This document shows, in pieces, positions 43,540-54,541 of a DNA stretch of 62,000 nt. Positions within the stretch are counted from its first letter, which is position 1. The number at the start of each line of letters is the position of its first letter. The notes under the pieces are model-generated. The model did not search any database. It was not told the DNA's origin and was given only the letters and a program-made list of their open reading frames with translations. The position numbers were made by a program, and so were the translations under genes. The DNA comes from Nemertoderma westbladi (taxonomy: Eukaryota > Xenacoelomorpha > Nemertodermatida > Nemertodermatidae): the NCBI GenBank assembly GCA_032718475.1, contig JAUCBJ010000548.1, positions 1 to 62,000 of the forward strand, written 5' to 3'.

Positions 43540-44022
43540 GTATCAACACCTACACAACTTAGCACACCAAAGAACACTATAAAAATAATCGTGCAACACT
43601 TCGTCTGGCCTTCCTTGAAAAACAAGTGGAAGAACTGGCTAAACAATGTTTACATTGTCAAAACAGTGTAAAATTACACACAAAGTCTGTAGTAGGGCCA
43701 ATTCCTTACTACAGTAGTGTCCCGATTGCATACTGTTCATACAGACTTGATTAGACCCCTACCTCACTCACAATATTATCTATATTATACTAACCGCTAT
43801 AGATCACAACCCTAGGTTGGTAGAAGCCATTACGCTCCGTGATATATCAACTCAGTCGCTGAGGTATTTATTAACACATGGATCAGTCGATTCGCCTTAC
43901 CAAAAATACTTACAAACCTCTTACCATCCTGCATGTAATGGGTTGATCGAAAGATTTTATCGACAGGTAAAACCAGCACAATTACTGTATTGTACTGAAC
44001 TTCAACTGTTATTAGTTTATTA
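43540..44022 (+). pseudogene. Gypsy integrase relic
   Basis: Broken frames give an integrase zinc-domain remnant: HNLAHQRT, then FVWPS, then KQVEELAKQCLHCQ near 43,620-43,665. Further on, SYHPACNGLIERFYRQVK near 43,926-43,970 is the region around the catalytic Glu. Many stops lie between. It is AT-rich and unrelated at DNA level to the intact Gypsy at 4 kb. Confidence 0.7.
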
Positions 44023-44023
44023 G

Positions 44024-44131
44024 TTTATTAACTCCAAAAAGACCAAAAGTTTGACAGTTAACTTTGAAAGTCCTCAGCAAGTCTCTGACCGGATGAGCAT
44101 AAGCTCAAAGGATGGTATGCTTGAGCATGTG
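44024..44131 (+). pseudogene. LINE reverse transcriptase, left piece (split by BEL 2)
   Basis: INSKKTKSLTVNF ... SISSKDGMLEHV reads directly into the right piece after removing BEL 2 and one target copy. KKTK and the segment before YLGSW are typical of RTE-like/related LINE RTs. Confidence 0.7.
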
Positions 44132-44671
44132 TGTTAGCTTATTCAATTCCGCTAACACAAACCCATAAAGTCAACCGTTAAGCAATATTGGGGGCCACGA
44201 GATTGGGTAACCAACAACTCGTGTCACCCCAACAAAGTGGGAAGGAGAAACACACAATAAGGGTCAGGGGCCAAACCCCTAACCGAGAGAGAATAGGTGG
44301 AGTGAACGGAAACACTCCAAAGGGCGCCAATAGGGACCTTAGCCAATCAGAGGGGGGAAAGGCATCGGTTAGGTACAGTAACAAGGCCAACCCGTGCAAT
44401 ATAACCAGTTGGCAGTAATCATCTCATTCAGTTATCTCAGTGTTATTGGTGTTACAGTAGCAATAGTTTAGCTAGGGAAGTACCGGGATTTCAATTACCG
44501 TTTCCCGCCTTCCGCGTACAACAATATATTACCAGCCATTATCTATATCTATACTATATATCCCGAATATTATATACGACGAACAACGCAAACTCTTTTA
44601 TCTTTCACACACGGCGGGGACGCATGAATTGACAACCGGATAAACCGGGATCCTTCCTGGATCCCGTCACA
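44132..44671 (+). repeat. 5' LTR of BEL element 2
   Basis: Starts TGTTAGC, which can pair with GCTAACA 12 bases later; near its end GGGATCC pairs with GGATCCC across TTCCT. Ends GTCACA. A leader of 97 bp leads to the gag ATG. Confidence 0.95.
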
Positions 44672-44768
44672 GTAATTTAAACCTAGCAGCTACCCTGACA
44701 GTAATTGAATCAGAGCTGCCGCCCTAGTTGAACTCAGTGACTACCAGCCACCAATCTATTGAAGAGAG

Positions 44769-47100
44769 ATGAGTCAGTCAGGAGAGACGACACTGACGCG
44801 GACCCCGGACGAAGAACTAACGATCCGTGAGGCCGCGACCAGACGGTATAGGCCCACGACGCCGGACCCATCGGTAACGGGTGATCCGGCAGTTCAGGAC
44901 GAGGGGGGCCGTCTGGAGCCAGAGGTCGAGTCGAGAGGAGGGGGAGTCGAGTTGAGAGACCGAGAGGGTGAGTTGGAAGGAGACGAGTCGACACGGAACG
45001 AGGGTCGACGTGCCGACGTCGCCGGCCAGCCACAGGCCGAGGGCGACGAACGGCCCACCGAAACGGCGACAGTGGGACCGACGGTACAACGCCGGACCCG
45101 GAGAGACGAGGGAGATGCCGATACCGATGTTGCCGGCCAGCCACAGGCCGAGGGCGACGGACAGCCCACCGGAACGGCGACGGTGGGGCCACCGGTACGA
45201 CGTCGGACCCGGAGAGACGGAGGAGAGGTCGGCAACGAGGACGTCGGGGTTTCTGATCGACTTCGACAGGCCTACAACGCGACCCGGAAGCTACTAAAGG
45301 AGGCCAAGAAGGGGGCGGAGATAGATGAGGTGAAGTTAACGAGAGGACTAGGTGAGTCGAATAGACATTTTAGCTATCTAATGCGTTTAGGGCAGAGAGA
45401 ACTGGCCCAGGAGAGAGCGAGAGGGGTTGCAGAGGAACTGTGTGATTTATGGCGGTGTAGGGGTATGCAACCTAGTGCAGTGTACGTAGGGCCATACTTA
45501 GTCGATGCCCAGGGTGTACAATTTGAGGGTTGGAGGAGACCTGAGGAGGGCGAATCTGAGGTTGAGCCTGAGGATTCGATCTCGTCGGTCGGGGGAAGTT
45601 CTGGGAAGAGGGGGAAAGTTAGTAGGTCGGGAAGGCGGAGGGAATCCGTCGTAACCGATAAGTCTGCTACATCCTCCGTAAAAGAAAGACGGGTGAGAGA
45701 GATAAATGCCACGTACCATCTCGAGCTGATAGAGCAAGGTCAGAGAGACATAAATAGACGGATAGAAGAGGGGAGAGTGCATCTAGAGAGGGAAGCGGTA
45801 TTGATTAGAGAAACCAGAGAGAGGGCTGAAAAGGCCGTGGAAAGCCTTAAAGAGTGTGAGGAAATAGAAAGGAGGTAACAAGAGGAGCGTGTGGCGAGAG
45901 AGAAAAGTGAACGCAAAGAGCGTGAGGCAGAACGCAAGGAACGTGAGGCGAGGGAGGAAAAGGAATGCAAGGAACGTGAGGCGAGAGAGGAAAGTGTGCG
46001 TAGAGAGCGTGAGGCGATACGAAGGGAGCGAGCTAAGAGAGAGGCGGAATTGGCCGACCAGAACGCACGGGAGGATCGGGAGAGAGTAGCAAGAGAGGAG
46101 CGTGTGCGAGAGAAATTGGAAAGAGAGCAAAAGGAGCTTATAGAGTACAAAGCTAGACGCACGCGCGAACTAGAATTGGCGCGGATAGGGGCGTCTGAGA
46201 GCGGGACTGGCTCGAATATTTTCGAGGAGCCAAGGGCCGTGGATACATTTATTGATGCCCCACTTACAGGGACCGCACGACAGACACAAAACTGGTGTGA
46301 CCGTACGGGCGGGGGGGGGGGGGGGTAATAATAATGCTACCGTAGACGACGTTAATATTGATGGTACCGTATCGGATAATCCTAACCAAACTTATATTGC
46401 AGGAAATACTTTGCCTGGTAGTAGTAATTTTAATTTAAATACAGATAGCCTAAATAATAATTTTGATTTAAACATGCAAAATAATCCGAATAATAATTTA
46501 AATTTAGAAAATAATAATAACTCAAATAATTTAAATAATAATCCAAGCCCGAATTTACAAAATAATTCAAATAACGTAGTCGCGCAAAATAATCCAAATG
46601 ATTCTATTTCAAACGAACAAAATAATTCCGTTTCTAATATAGGTGCTATTAACGCGAACGCGTCGGACGTGTATGAGCCGACAGGCGGCGGCCTGGTAGG
46701 CCACGTAGTTAGTAGGCAGGAGGTGGCGGGGTTGAATCGACCCGACGGTGGCCTGGTAGGCCACGTAGTTAGTAGGCAGGAGGTGGCGGGGTTGAGTCGA
46801 CCCGACAGTGGCCTGGTAGGCCACGTAGTTAGTAGGCAGGAGGTGGCGGGGTTGAGCCAACCCGGAGTAGGCCCGATAGGCCAAGTAGTAGTGGAGAGAG
46901 AAGCAGGGGTAAGCGAACCCAGCCGCAGTAGAAACATTGTGTCGACTGGAGGGGGGTGTAGAAGAGAAGTTAGAGGTAGCGGTGTGATATGTGGCGAGTG
47001 GGGGGGGGGGCTACAGGAGCCCCACAACGAGGAGTTAGTGGCGAGAGGGGGGGGTAGAGAGTGTCCCACAGCCGTCAGCGGATAATGCGCGGGCCGAATC
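44769..47100 (+). CDS. BEL 2 gag N-terminal region (broken)
   Basis: Begins MSQSGETT. First frame 44,769-45,878 ends at TAA; the same frame goes on from there to 46,328, giving a long Arg/Glu-rich coiled coil (EREAREE-type). At a G run (46,311-46,326) the frame changes to one open to 47,085. A second change in the G runs at 47,001-47,055 leads into the main gag-pol frame. Features: two copies of a VAGQPQAEGD...RRRTRRD segment near residues 85-145; an Asn-rich stretch (46,320-46,660); three copies of a 20-residue GGLVGHVVSRQEV unit (46,684-46,863). The early acidic/Pro/Arg composition is unlike element 1. I infer that these parts once formed one gag region. Confidence 0.75.
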
Positions 47101-47161
47101 AGGTAAACCGCAACACCCGGCGACGGAGAGTAATAGGGGGATTGCGAGTATCCCCAGCGGC

Positions 47162-50100
47162 GTGCGATCGAGCAGAGAGAAGCAGGTCGACGTCGCGAGA
47201 GGGCGGACGAAGCGTCGAGCCCGATCAGAAGAGGGAAGAAGAACAGTGGAGTTTAACCGGGAGGTCGACGAGAGATCTCGCGAGCGGGAATACTGCACTG
47301 AGAGGAGAAGAAGAGAAGACAGCAGAAGAAGTATCGCCGCGAACGACAGGAGAATGAGGACGGACAGCGAGCCGTCGGTGGTGGAGATGGAAAGGGAGAG
47401 TCGGTGGGGTCGAACTTCGGGAGATTGCCGTCGCCCCGGAGAGACGCGACCTGACGAGACGCGTTACGCGTCGAGAGAGGGGTACGCGATGTACCGGAAC
47501 GTAGACGAGAGTAGTAGAGAGGGTCGAGGAGAAACTTTCCGACGGGATATACCTACAGACCGAGAGTACGGTAGCCGCGGGGAGGATTATTCGAGAAGAA
47601 TAAACTTCGATCCCGAGGAATACATACAGACTGTAGGACATACTGTAGGCCTTACTGTACATACCATAGGCCATGCTGACAGGAATAATGTAGGCGATAG
47701 GATAGCGCGGACGACGGAATTAAACCCGGAAGTCGCGGAGTACATACCGGCAGGTAGGCCAGAAGCTGATAGGCCTATACCGGTACCAGTGCAGCAGTAT
47801 GACTACAGCACGAAAGGATATAACATATACCCAGGGGAGGGGGGAATTATTGCGGATAGGTGCATGGGCCCCAATATATTGACATCAACCCCAATACCAA
47901 ACATACCGGTGGGGGGGGGACAGGGTGACATTCCCCCATCGCAATATCAACAATATACCCCGATAGGAGCAAGGACAACGAGACCATTGGATGAAAATAG
48001 GTCATGTGACACAGAAATATGGAGGGGGCCGCTACCCCCAATGATATACCCATGCCATAGAAAGGCAGAAAATAGAACGAGCGGACCACACCCAACAGGA
48101 ACTATACAACATCCATCGAATCCATTGGAAGCACAGGCGATGGGGATGGCCACATTGATCGATGCATTAAAAACAAGGATCGAATTACCACCCGTGGAAC
48201 CATTCAAATTCGATGGGAGTAGGCTGGAAGAATATCTCCAGTTTCGGCATATGTATAGTAGTGAAATACTAACAAAGAACTTAACGCAGGCGGAGTGCCT
48301 AAAGTATTTGCAAGTATACACAGGAGGCCCAGCATATGACATCGTGAGGCAATATCAGGGCATAGAGGGCGGCTTCACGACAGCATGGCGGGCACTGGAC
48401 AGGGAATACGGACACCCGGCCAAGATCATCAGGCAGACCCTGAGAGGCATAACATCGGGTGGCCTACAGGATAATCCCGTTAGCATTAAGACATTTGCGA
48501 ACAAGGTCGAGAAGGCGCTGATCGTGTTAAAGACGCTAGACGCGCCATACGAACTCAACGCGTCCAACAACATCACCACGATAGCGCAGGCACTACCGAT
48601 GTGGTTGCGCAACAAGTGGAGGGAAATCGCTTTCTCCACTCGAGATAGGAAGGGTGCGGAACCGGGTTTAGAAGAAATGTCGAGCTTCTTAAACTACGAA
48701 GCTGAACTAATAACCGACCCAGTCTATAGCGAATATAGCCTGGGGAAGGGACCGAAGACGGATTACCATAGACCGAAACCAGAGCACAACACGTCAAACG
48801 CATTACCGAAGCTCAGGCAATCACTGCCATATGCAGCGACGCAGGGGACTGCAAGTCCACAGGTAGCCGAAGGTAAGACCACACCATGGAATGGACAGGG
48901 GAACAATAACAACACGAATAAATATAACCCCAGTACGTCCAGTAGGCCGAACCCAAACAATAAGAATAGTAGGGACTTTGGTACAAACGCAGCTGCGATA
49001 CGCGATGCACTGTATAAGGAGGGCTACGACCCAAAGAGCAAATGCCAGCTACATACAAATGCGCTTCATCAAACCATGAACTGCAGGTACTGGCAAGCGC
49101 TACCTAGGGAAGATCAGATAGATTACGCGAGGAGGAATGAGATCTGCTCGCGATGTGTGATGAGTGGACACAGAGCTAGGCAATGCAAGGAGACGCCAGT
49201 CAAGTTCGGTCAAAGGAAAGGCCAAACGATGGCAACGAGCACAGTAGGGGCGAAAAGGAGGGGAACGGTGCTACTTGGGGTAGTACCCGTGCGAGTGATT
49301 GGAGAAGGCAATCGATCAGTAACAACACTAATGCTGGTTGATAGTGGAGCTGCCTTCACACTAGTCGAGGATTGGGTGGCCGAAGAAATAGGATTGAGAA
49401 CGAGGCCAAGCAGAATGGCGGTAACAACCATCTCCAGCAAAGACGAGGTCCTGGAGATGAGAACCGGATGGTGCACCATCGCAGCAATAGCACCAGGATG
49501 CGACTATGGGGCGAGCATCGACCCCATCCAAGTGATAGAGTCAATAAACATCAATGCCAGACGGCCAACCAACATCGAGGTCGAACAATATAAATTTCTG
49601 GACGATATTGACTTCTCAATCCCAGATGTGGACGTTAGGAAGGTATCCATCATAGTAGGAATGGACTGCCCAACGGCCCACGAAAGAATGCAAACGGTCT
49701 TCGGCGAAGACAAGCAGTGTGACCCGGTGGCGATACTGACACCATTCGGGTGGACGCTAAGTGGCCCAATCAAGAGCAAGATACCATTTAGGATGTCGGA
49801 GACATCAGGATGCATGTTCGCGGGAACTATGCAGGAAATGAGTGATGAGAGAGCAGAGGAGCAACTTAAAAGACTGCTCAAACAGGATTTTGAAGGATTA
49901 AAGGAAATCGGGGTCGGGACCTCGGTGGAAGACAAACAGGCTCAGCAGAGCGTAGAGGAGTCTATGAAGTGCGACGAGGGGCGGTACACCATAGGAATGG
50001 TATGGAAACTACCGAAGATACCACTGCCCGATAATAGAGGGATGGTACTCACGAGACTCCGCAAGCTGAAACAAACACTAAAACGGAGCCCCGAGAAGAA

Positions 50101-51466
50101 TGAGTACATCCACAGAACGATTAAGAAGTACGTCGAGAAAGGATGGGCCGTGGAGTTACCGGTCGACGAACCAAACACGGACAGGACATATTACCTGCCA
50201 CTCCACGTGGCTTTAGACCCAAAGAAAGGTAAACTGCGGATGGTAGTTGACGCATCGGCAAAGACCAACGGAAAATGCTTAAACGACTACATGTTAGAAG
50301 GTCCAAACATATACAACTCGGGCATAGAGGTCCTACTTAGATTTAGAAATGGGAAACACGCCTTCACGTGTGACATAGAAGGCATGTTCAACCAAGTCCG
50401 TGTAACGGAGGAAGATAGCGACAGTCAACGCTTCTTATGGTATAACGGCGAGGAAGAACCGTCGATAATACCGGCGTACAAGATGGTAGTACAGAACATG
50501 GGAGCCAAGTCGTCTTCGTTTACGACGACTATGGCAGTGAGAGATACAGTGAAGGGGAAGGAAGATAGATACAGCACTAGGGCCGTCGATATGATTCGAC
50601 GCGGCTTCTACGTAGACGACGGAATGGAGTCTGGAAATACGGTTAAGGAGATACTGGACACAGGGCGCGAGGTTCGCGACATCCTAAAAGGATCCGGCTT
50701 TAACCTGACCAAATTCCAATCCAGTTCGGAGGAATTTATCAAGGCGATTGAGGACAAGAGACCAGAATCGACCATGGATAATCCTACAACAGCCAAAGGG
50801 CAGGACATGGCGAACAAGAGAACAGAATCTCAACAGAAGGCATTGGGAATCGTGTGGAACAGAGAGACAGATGAACTGAAGTATCAGCTGAGCCAGGAGG
50901 GCGCAGACATCCACACGAAGAGGGGCTATGTGTCGTATATAGCAAGGATATACAATCACCTAGGTCTAGCATCCCCATTATTAGTCACGGGGAAACAGAT
51001 ACTCAAGAGAGTATACAAATTGAAGGATGAGTGGGACGTAGAGGTACCAGAGGAAATCAAGAAACAGTGGAGTAAGTGGACAGGAGACTTGGAGAAGATG
51101 GGAACATACAACATGCCACGAGTGTATTTCCCGGATGGGAACATGACGAATCTGGACCTACACATGTTCTCCGATGCGTCGTTGGAGGCGTACGGAGCGG
51201 CACTCTATTTAGTACAACGAGAGGGGGCTCACAAGCCCAGACTGGCCTTTAGCAAAGCAAAGTCAACGCCGCCAGATTCAGCATCAGTTCCCAAATTAGA
51301 ATTGACAGCTGCGAGACTAGGAGTTAGAGCCACAGCCTACCTAGTGGATACTATTCCCAACATAGTGGAGACACACTACTGGACGGACTCCATGGTAGTG
51401 CTTGGTTGGCTACATAACGAAAGGACGAGATACCCAATATTCGTCGCGAATAGGGTGGACGGATAA
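47162..51466 (+). CDS. BEL 2 gag core, protease, RT, RNase H
   Basis: 1,434 codons; the frame is open from about 47,060. Gag core (DUF1759-like) at residues about 335-520, starting near VEPFKFDGS. Zinc knuckle CSRCVMSGHRARQC at about residue 662. Aspartic protease with LVDSGAAFTLV at about 726. RT with DIEGMFNQ and catalytic YVDD at about 1,150. RNase H with FSDASLEAYG at about 1,338, KLELTAAR and TDSMVVLGW. The frame ends with TAA at 51,464-51,466 in the conserved VANRVD segment because of a single-base shift just before; homology continues in another frame. The domains otherwise look complete. Confidence 0.9.
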   Translation: MRSSREKQVDVARGRTKRRARSEEGRRTVEFNREVDERSREREYCTERRRREDSRRSIAANDRRMRTDSEPSVVEMERESRWGRTSGDCRRPGETRPDETRYASREGYAMYRNVDESSREGRGETFRRDIPTDREYGSRGEDYSRRINFDPEEYIQTVGHTVGLTVHTIGHADRNNVGDRIARTTELNPEVAEYIPAGRPEADRPIPVPVQQYDYSTKGYNIYPGEGGIIADRCMGPNILTSTPIPNIPVGGGQGDIPPSQYQQYTPIGARTTRPLDENRSCDTEIWRGPLPPMIYPCHRKAENRTSGPHPTGTIQHPSNPLEAQAMGMATLIDALKTRIELPPVEPFKFDGSRLEEYLQFRHMYSSEILTKNLTQAECLKYLQVYTGGPAYDIVRQYQGIEGGFTTAWRALDREYGHPAKIIRQTLRGITSGGLQDNPVSIKTFANKVEKALIVLKTLDAPYELNASNNITTIAQALPMWLRNKWREIAFSTRDRKGAEPGLEEMSSFLNYEAELITDPVYSEYSLGKGPKTDYHRPKPEHNTSNALPKLRQSLPYAATQGTASPQVAEGKTTPWNGQGNNNNTNKYNPSTSSRPNPNNKNSRDFGTNAAAIRDALYKEGYDPKSKCQLHTNALHQTMNCRYWQALPREDQIDYARRNEICSRCVMSGHRARQCKETPVKFGQRKGQTMATSTVGAKRRGTVLLGVVPVRVIGEGNRSVTTLMLVDSGAAFTLVEDWVAEEIGLRTRPSRMAVTTISSKDEVLEMRTGWCTIAAIAPGCDYGASIDPIQVIESININARRPTNIEVEQYKFLDDIDFSIPDVDVRKVSIIVGMDCPTAHERMQTVFGEDKQCDPVAILTPFGWTLSGPIKSKIPFRMSETSGCMFAGTMQEMSDERAEEQLKRLLKQDFEGLKEIGVGTSVEDKQAQQSVEESMKCDEGRYTIGMVWKLPKIPLPDNRGMVLTRLRKLKQTLKRSPEKNEYIHRTIKKYVEKGWAVELPVDEPNTDRTYYLPLHVALDPKKGKLRMVVDASAKTNGKCLNDYMLEGPNIYNSGIEVLLRFRNGKHAFTCDIEGMFNQVRVTEEDSDSQRFLWYNGEEEPSIIPAYKMVVQNMGAKSSSFTTTMAVRDTVKGKEDRYSTRAVDMIRRGFYVDDGMESGNTVKEILDTGREVRDILKGSGFNLTKFQSSSEEFIKAIEDKRPESTMDNPTTAKGQDMANKRTESQQKALGIVWNRETDELKYQLSQEGADIHTKRGYVSYIARIYNHLGLASPLLVTGKQILKRVYKLKDEWDVEVPEEIKKQWSKWTGDLEKMGTYNMPRVYFPDGNMTNLDLHMFSDASLEAYGAALYLVQREGAHKPRLAFSKAKSTPPDSASVPKLELTAARLGVRATAYLVDTIPNIVETHYWTDSMVVLGWLHNERTRYPIFVANRVDG

Positions 51467-51480
51467 GGGCGACCACAGAA

Positions 51481-53253
51481 TTGGAAAGGTGGCACTACTG
51501 CCCAACGGACGAGAACCCAGCGGACTTGTTATCAAGGGGCGTGGCACGCCACACTTTCTTAAAAAAGGAAGGATTGTGGCAACACGGGCCGCAGTTTCTG
51601 AGCGACAAGGAGGCCTGGCCGCCGATGAGAAAGGTGGACCCGGACTCAGGAGAGGTAGTGTCAGAAGGAGAAGAGGGAGATTCAGAGGGAGAAGAGATAT
51701 ACTCCCAGATGGTGAGGGAGATAAGGGACGTGCAACCTAAACCAGAAGAACTGTGCGATAACCCGACAGATAAACTCCTCAGCTACAGCTCTAGTTGGTA
51801 TAAGACCAAGAAATTAGTGGCGTACTGGAGAGCCTTCGGGAATTTCCTCGCGGGAGTTGGCAAACACAAGAAGATCAGGACAACCATAGATCTGGAAGGA
51901 GCGGCCAAGGCAGTCATCCGCTATGAACAATGGAAGAACTATGGCGACGAGGTGGAACACGTCGGTAACCAACAGCACCTTCGACGGGACAGCGAGCTGA
52001 TCACGCTGTCGCCACAACTTAACGACGACGGGATTCTAGTAATGAATTCTAGGGTGGGATACAACAACAGCATAGTCGTACCACCGAAACCCATCATCAT
52101 TCCCACAGGATCGCCAATAGTCCACCAGATTATCTGGGACTCCCATAAGTCGATATTGCACGGGGGCACCAACCGAACTCTCACGGAGATAAGGAGGACC
52201 TTTTGGGTCAAGCAGTTGAGGAAGAAGGTAAAAGCGGTAGTGGGGCAGTGCCAGACCTGCCGACGAGCGAAGAAGGAGCGAGCCATACAAGAGATGGCAC
52301 CACTACCAGCGAGTAGAGTAAGACAGCACGACCCGCCATTTACACATTGCGGTGTGGACATGTTCGGGCCGATAAAGATCAAGGTGATGCGGCAGACGGA
52401 GAAACGCTACGGTATTATCTTCGTATGTAACAACACGCGGGCGGTAGGGATAGAACTCGCCCAAGATGCAACCGCATCAGCATTTATTAATGCATTAGAA
52501 AGATTCAGAGACCGCAAAGGTGGGACGATCGCAGTAATGTACTCCGACAGCGGAACCAACTTTGTGGGAGCAGAGAACGAGATGGCAGAGGCCTTGGACA
52601 TCTTGGAAGGGGAGGAAGTCAGGGCGGCCATGAGATGACGACAAGTAAAGTGGGAGAGAAGGACGCCGTATGCACCACATACACTAGGATGCGTCGAGAG
52701 ACTGGTGGGCAGTTCAAAGCGTCTAATGACGAAGCTAATGAACACCCACATGGTCACTGAGGACGTCTTAAGGACAGTGCTTGCGAAGTGCGAGGGGATC
52801 ATTAATAGCAGACCGCTATATCCGGAGAATGATGACCCTGAGTCATTAGATGTGCTGACACCCAGCTATTTTCTAATGGAAAGGCCAGTGACCATCAATA
52901 TGCGGGGTGTAGACCCAGATGACATACATTCCCGCCAGAGTTGGAAGGTCGCTAAAGCAATAAGCGCAGAGTATTGGAGGAGGTGGGTTGAGGAATACCT
53001 ACCCACGCTTCATAAAAGAAGCAAGTGGAGGAAGTCAAATAGGGAGTTAAGAGAGGGAGATCTCGTAATCGTTACGGATGATACTATCATCAACAACCAG
53101 TGGCGGTTGGCGAGAGTCGTAGGCACTTACTCCGATGAGGACGGAAGAGTCCGATCGGTAGAAGTGCGGATAGGTGGAAAGATTGGTGCGAAAGACAGGA
53201 AAACCTACAGGAGAGCTGTAGGGAAATGCTGTCTATTAGAAGGGGCACCTTAG
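51481..53253 (+). CDS. BEL 2 pol end: integrase (one internal stop)
   Basis: Open from about 51,460 to a TGA at 52,636-52,638, then again in the same frame to TAG at 53,253. Starts in the RNase H/integrase linker (PTDENPADLLSRG). The zinc domain ends QCQTCRRAK near 52,245. The catalytic core has D in GVDMFGPI (near 52,357) and D in YSDSGTNFVGA (near 52,545), and the Glu in GCVERLVGS (near 52,695) after the stop. The C-terminal part (KRSKWRKSN ... VGKCCLLE) is the DUF5641-like end of BEL integrases. The stop makes this copy unlikely to integrate by itself. Confidence 0.88.
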
Positions 53254-53339
53254 GGTGGAGTTAGAGTGTAGTTTAGTCGTCCAAGTTTGGACTGAGGGGG
53301 GTGGGATTGAGGGCGAGACGCCCTTCCCACACATAAAAA

Positions 53340-54090
53340 ATGAAAAATAAAATAAATAAAAATTAGAGTTAGTTAGTTAGGAGTTAGTTAGAAGGTATGT
53401 AGTACCTAAAGTTAGTCGGTTAGAAGGTACGTAGTACCTAGAGTTAGTTAGTTAGTTAGTTAGTCGGTTAGAAGGTACGTAGTACCTAGAGTTAGTTAGT
53501 TAGTTAGTTATTCAGATAGAAGGTACGTAGTACCTAGAGTGAGTTAGTTAGTTTGTTAGTCAGTTAGAAGGTACGTAGTACCTAGAGTTGGTTAGTGGAG
53601 TTAGAGAGTAGTAAGAGGGTACGTAGTACCGTTAGTAGAGTTGGAAGAGTAGTAAGAGGGTACGTAGTACCGTTAGTGGAGTTAGAGAGTAGTAAGAGGG
53701 TACGTAGTACCGTTAGTGGAGTTAGAGAGTAGTAAGAGGGTATGTAGTACCGATAGTTAGTGGAGTTAGAGAGTAGTAAGAGGGTACGTAGTACCGGTTA
53801 GTAAGAGTTAGTGGGAGTTAGAGGTTAGTAAGAGGGTATGTAGTACCGGTTAGTAAGAGTTAGTGGAGTTAGAGAGTAGTAAGAGGGTACGTAGTACCGT
53901 TAGTAGAGTTAGAGTAAGAGTTAGAGGGTACGTAGTACCATTAGTGGAGTTAGAGAGTAGTAAGAGGGTACGTAGTACCGTTAGTAGAGTTAGAGTAAGA
54001 GTTAGAGGGTACGTAGTACCGTTAGTTGGTTAGAGAGTAGTAAGAGGGTACGTAGTACCGATTAGTAAGAGAGAGAGGTAGAAGGGTATA
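53340..54090. repeat. Hairpin-unit minisatellite between pol and ORF3
   Basis: About 16 copies of GGTA(C/T)GTAGTACC spaced by about 35-50 bp of GTTAGTTAG/GAGTTAGAGAGTAGTAAGAG sequence. Each unit can form a GGTAC/GTACC stem with a 3-nt loop. Noncoding. Occupies the same place as the repeat-bearing gap in element 1. Confidence 0.9.
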
Positions 54091-54541
54091 CATAGTATAG
54101 ATATTAGTTAGTAGTTAGTAGCGAGAGGGGGGCATATGAGTACAGTTGGATAGATCGTGTAGGCCACGCGACATATACTGCTGTACTGCACAGGCCCATA
54201 GCGTAGGTCAGAATGTGGATTATGAAATAGAATAATCCATAAGCAGTAAATAGTAGAAATAGATTAGAAATAAAAATAGAATAAATAGGGCTAAGAAAAT
54301 TACAAATTATGGTAACAGGAGGAAAATTATTCTGGAACATAATTAAAGCAACGGACAGAAATTGCAAATAAGGTACATTTGTTAGCTACGAAATTAAGTA
54401 ATAGAAATTAGCCTAAAAGGGCATAGTTAGATAGAAAATAGGCCATTATCGGACCATACAGACCATCCTAACTGCATCACTCACTTATATTGCTCCTTGG
54501 TAAGGCACCACCTTATAGGTGAGCGATCGGAGGAGTTCGAA
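54091..54541. other. BEL 2 gap before ORF3
   Basis: AT-rich, noncoding. Pyrimidine-rich stretch ending near 54,500 could precede a splice acceptor; not proven. Confidence 0.4.

Noticed and set aside
44178-44418. Short open frames in the BEL 2 LTR, repeated at 57,853-58,093
   Set aside because: They lie in both LTRs and show no protein features.
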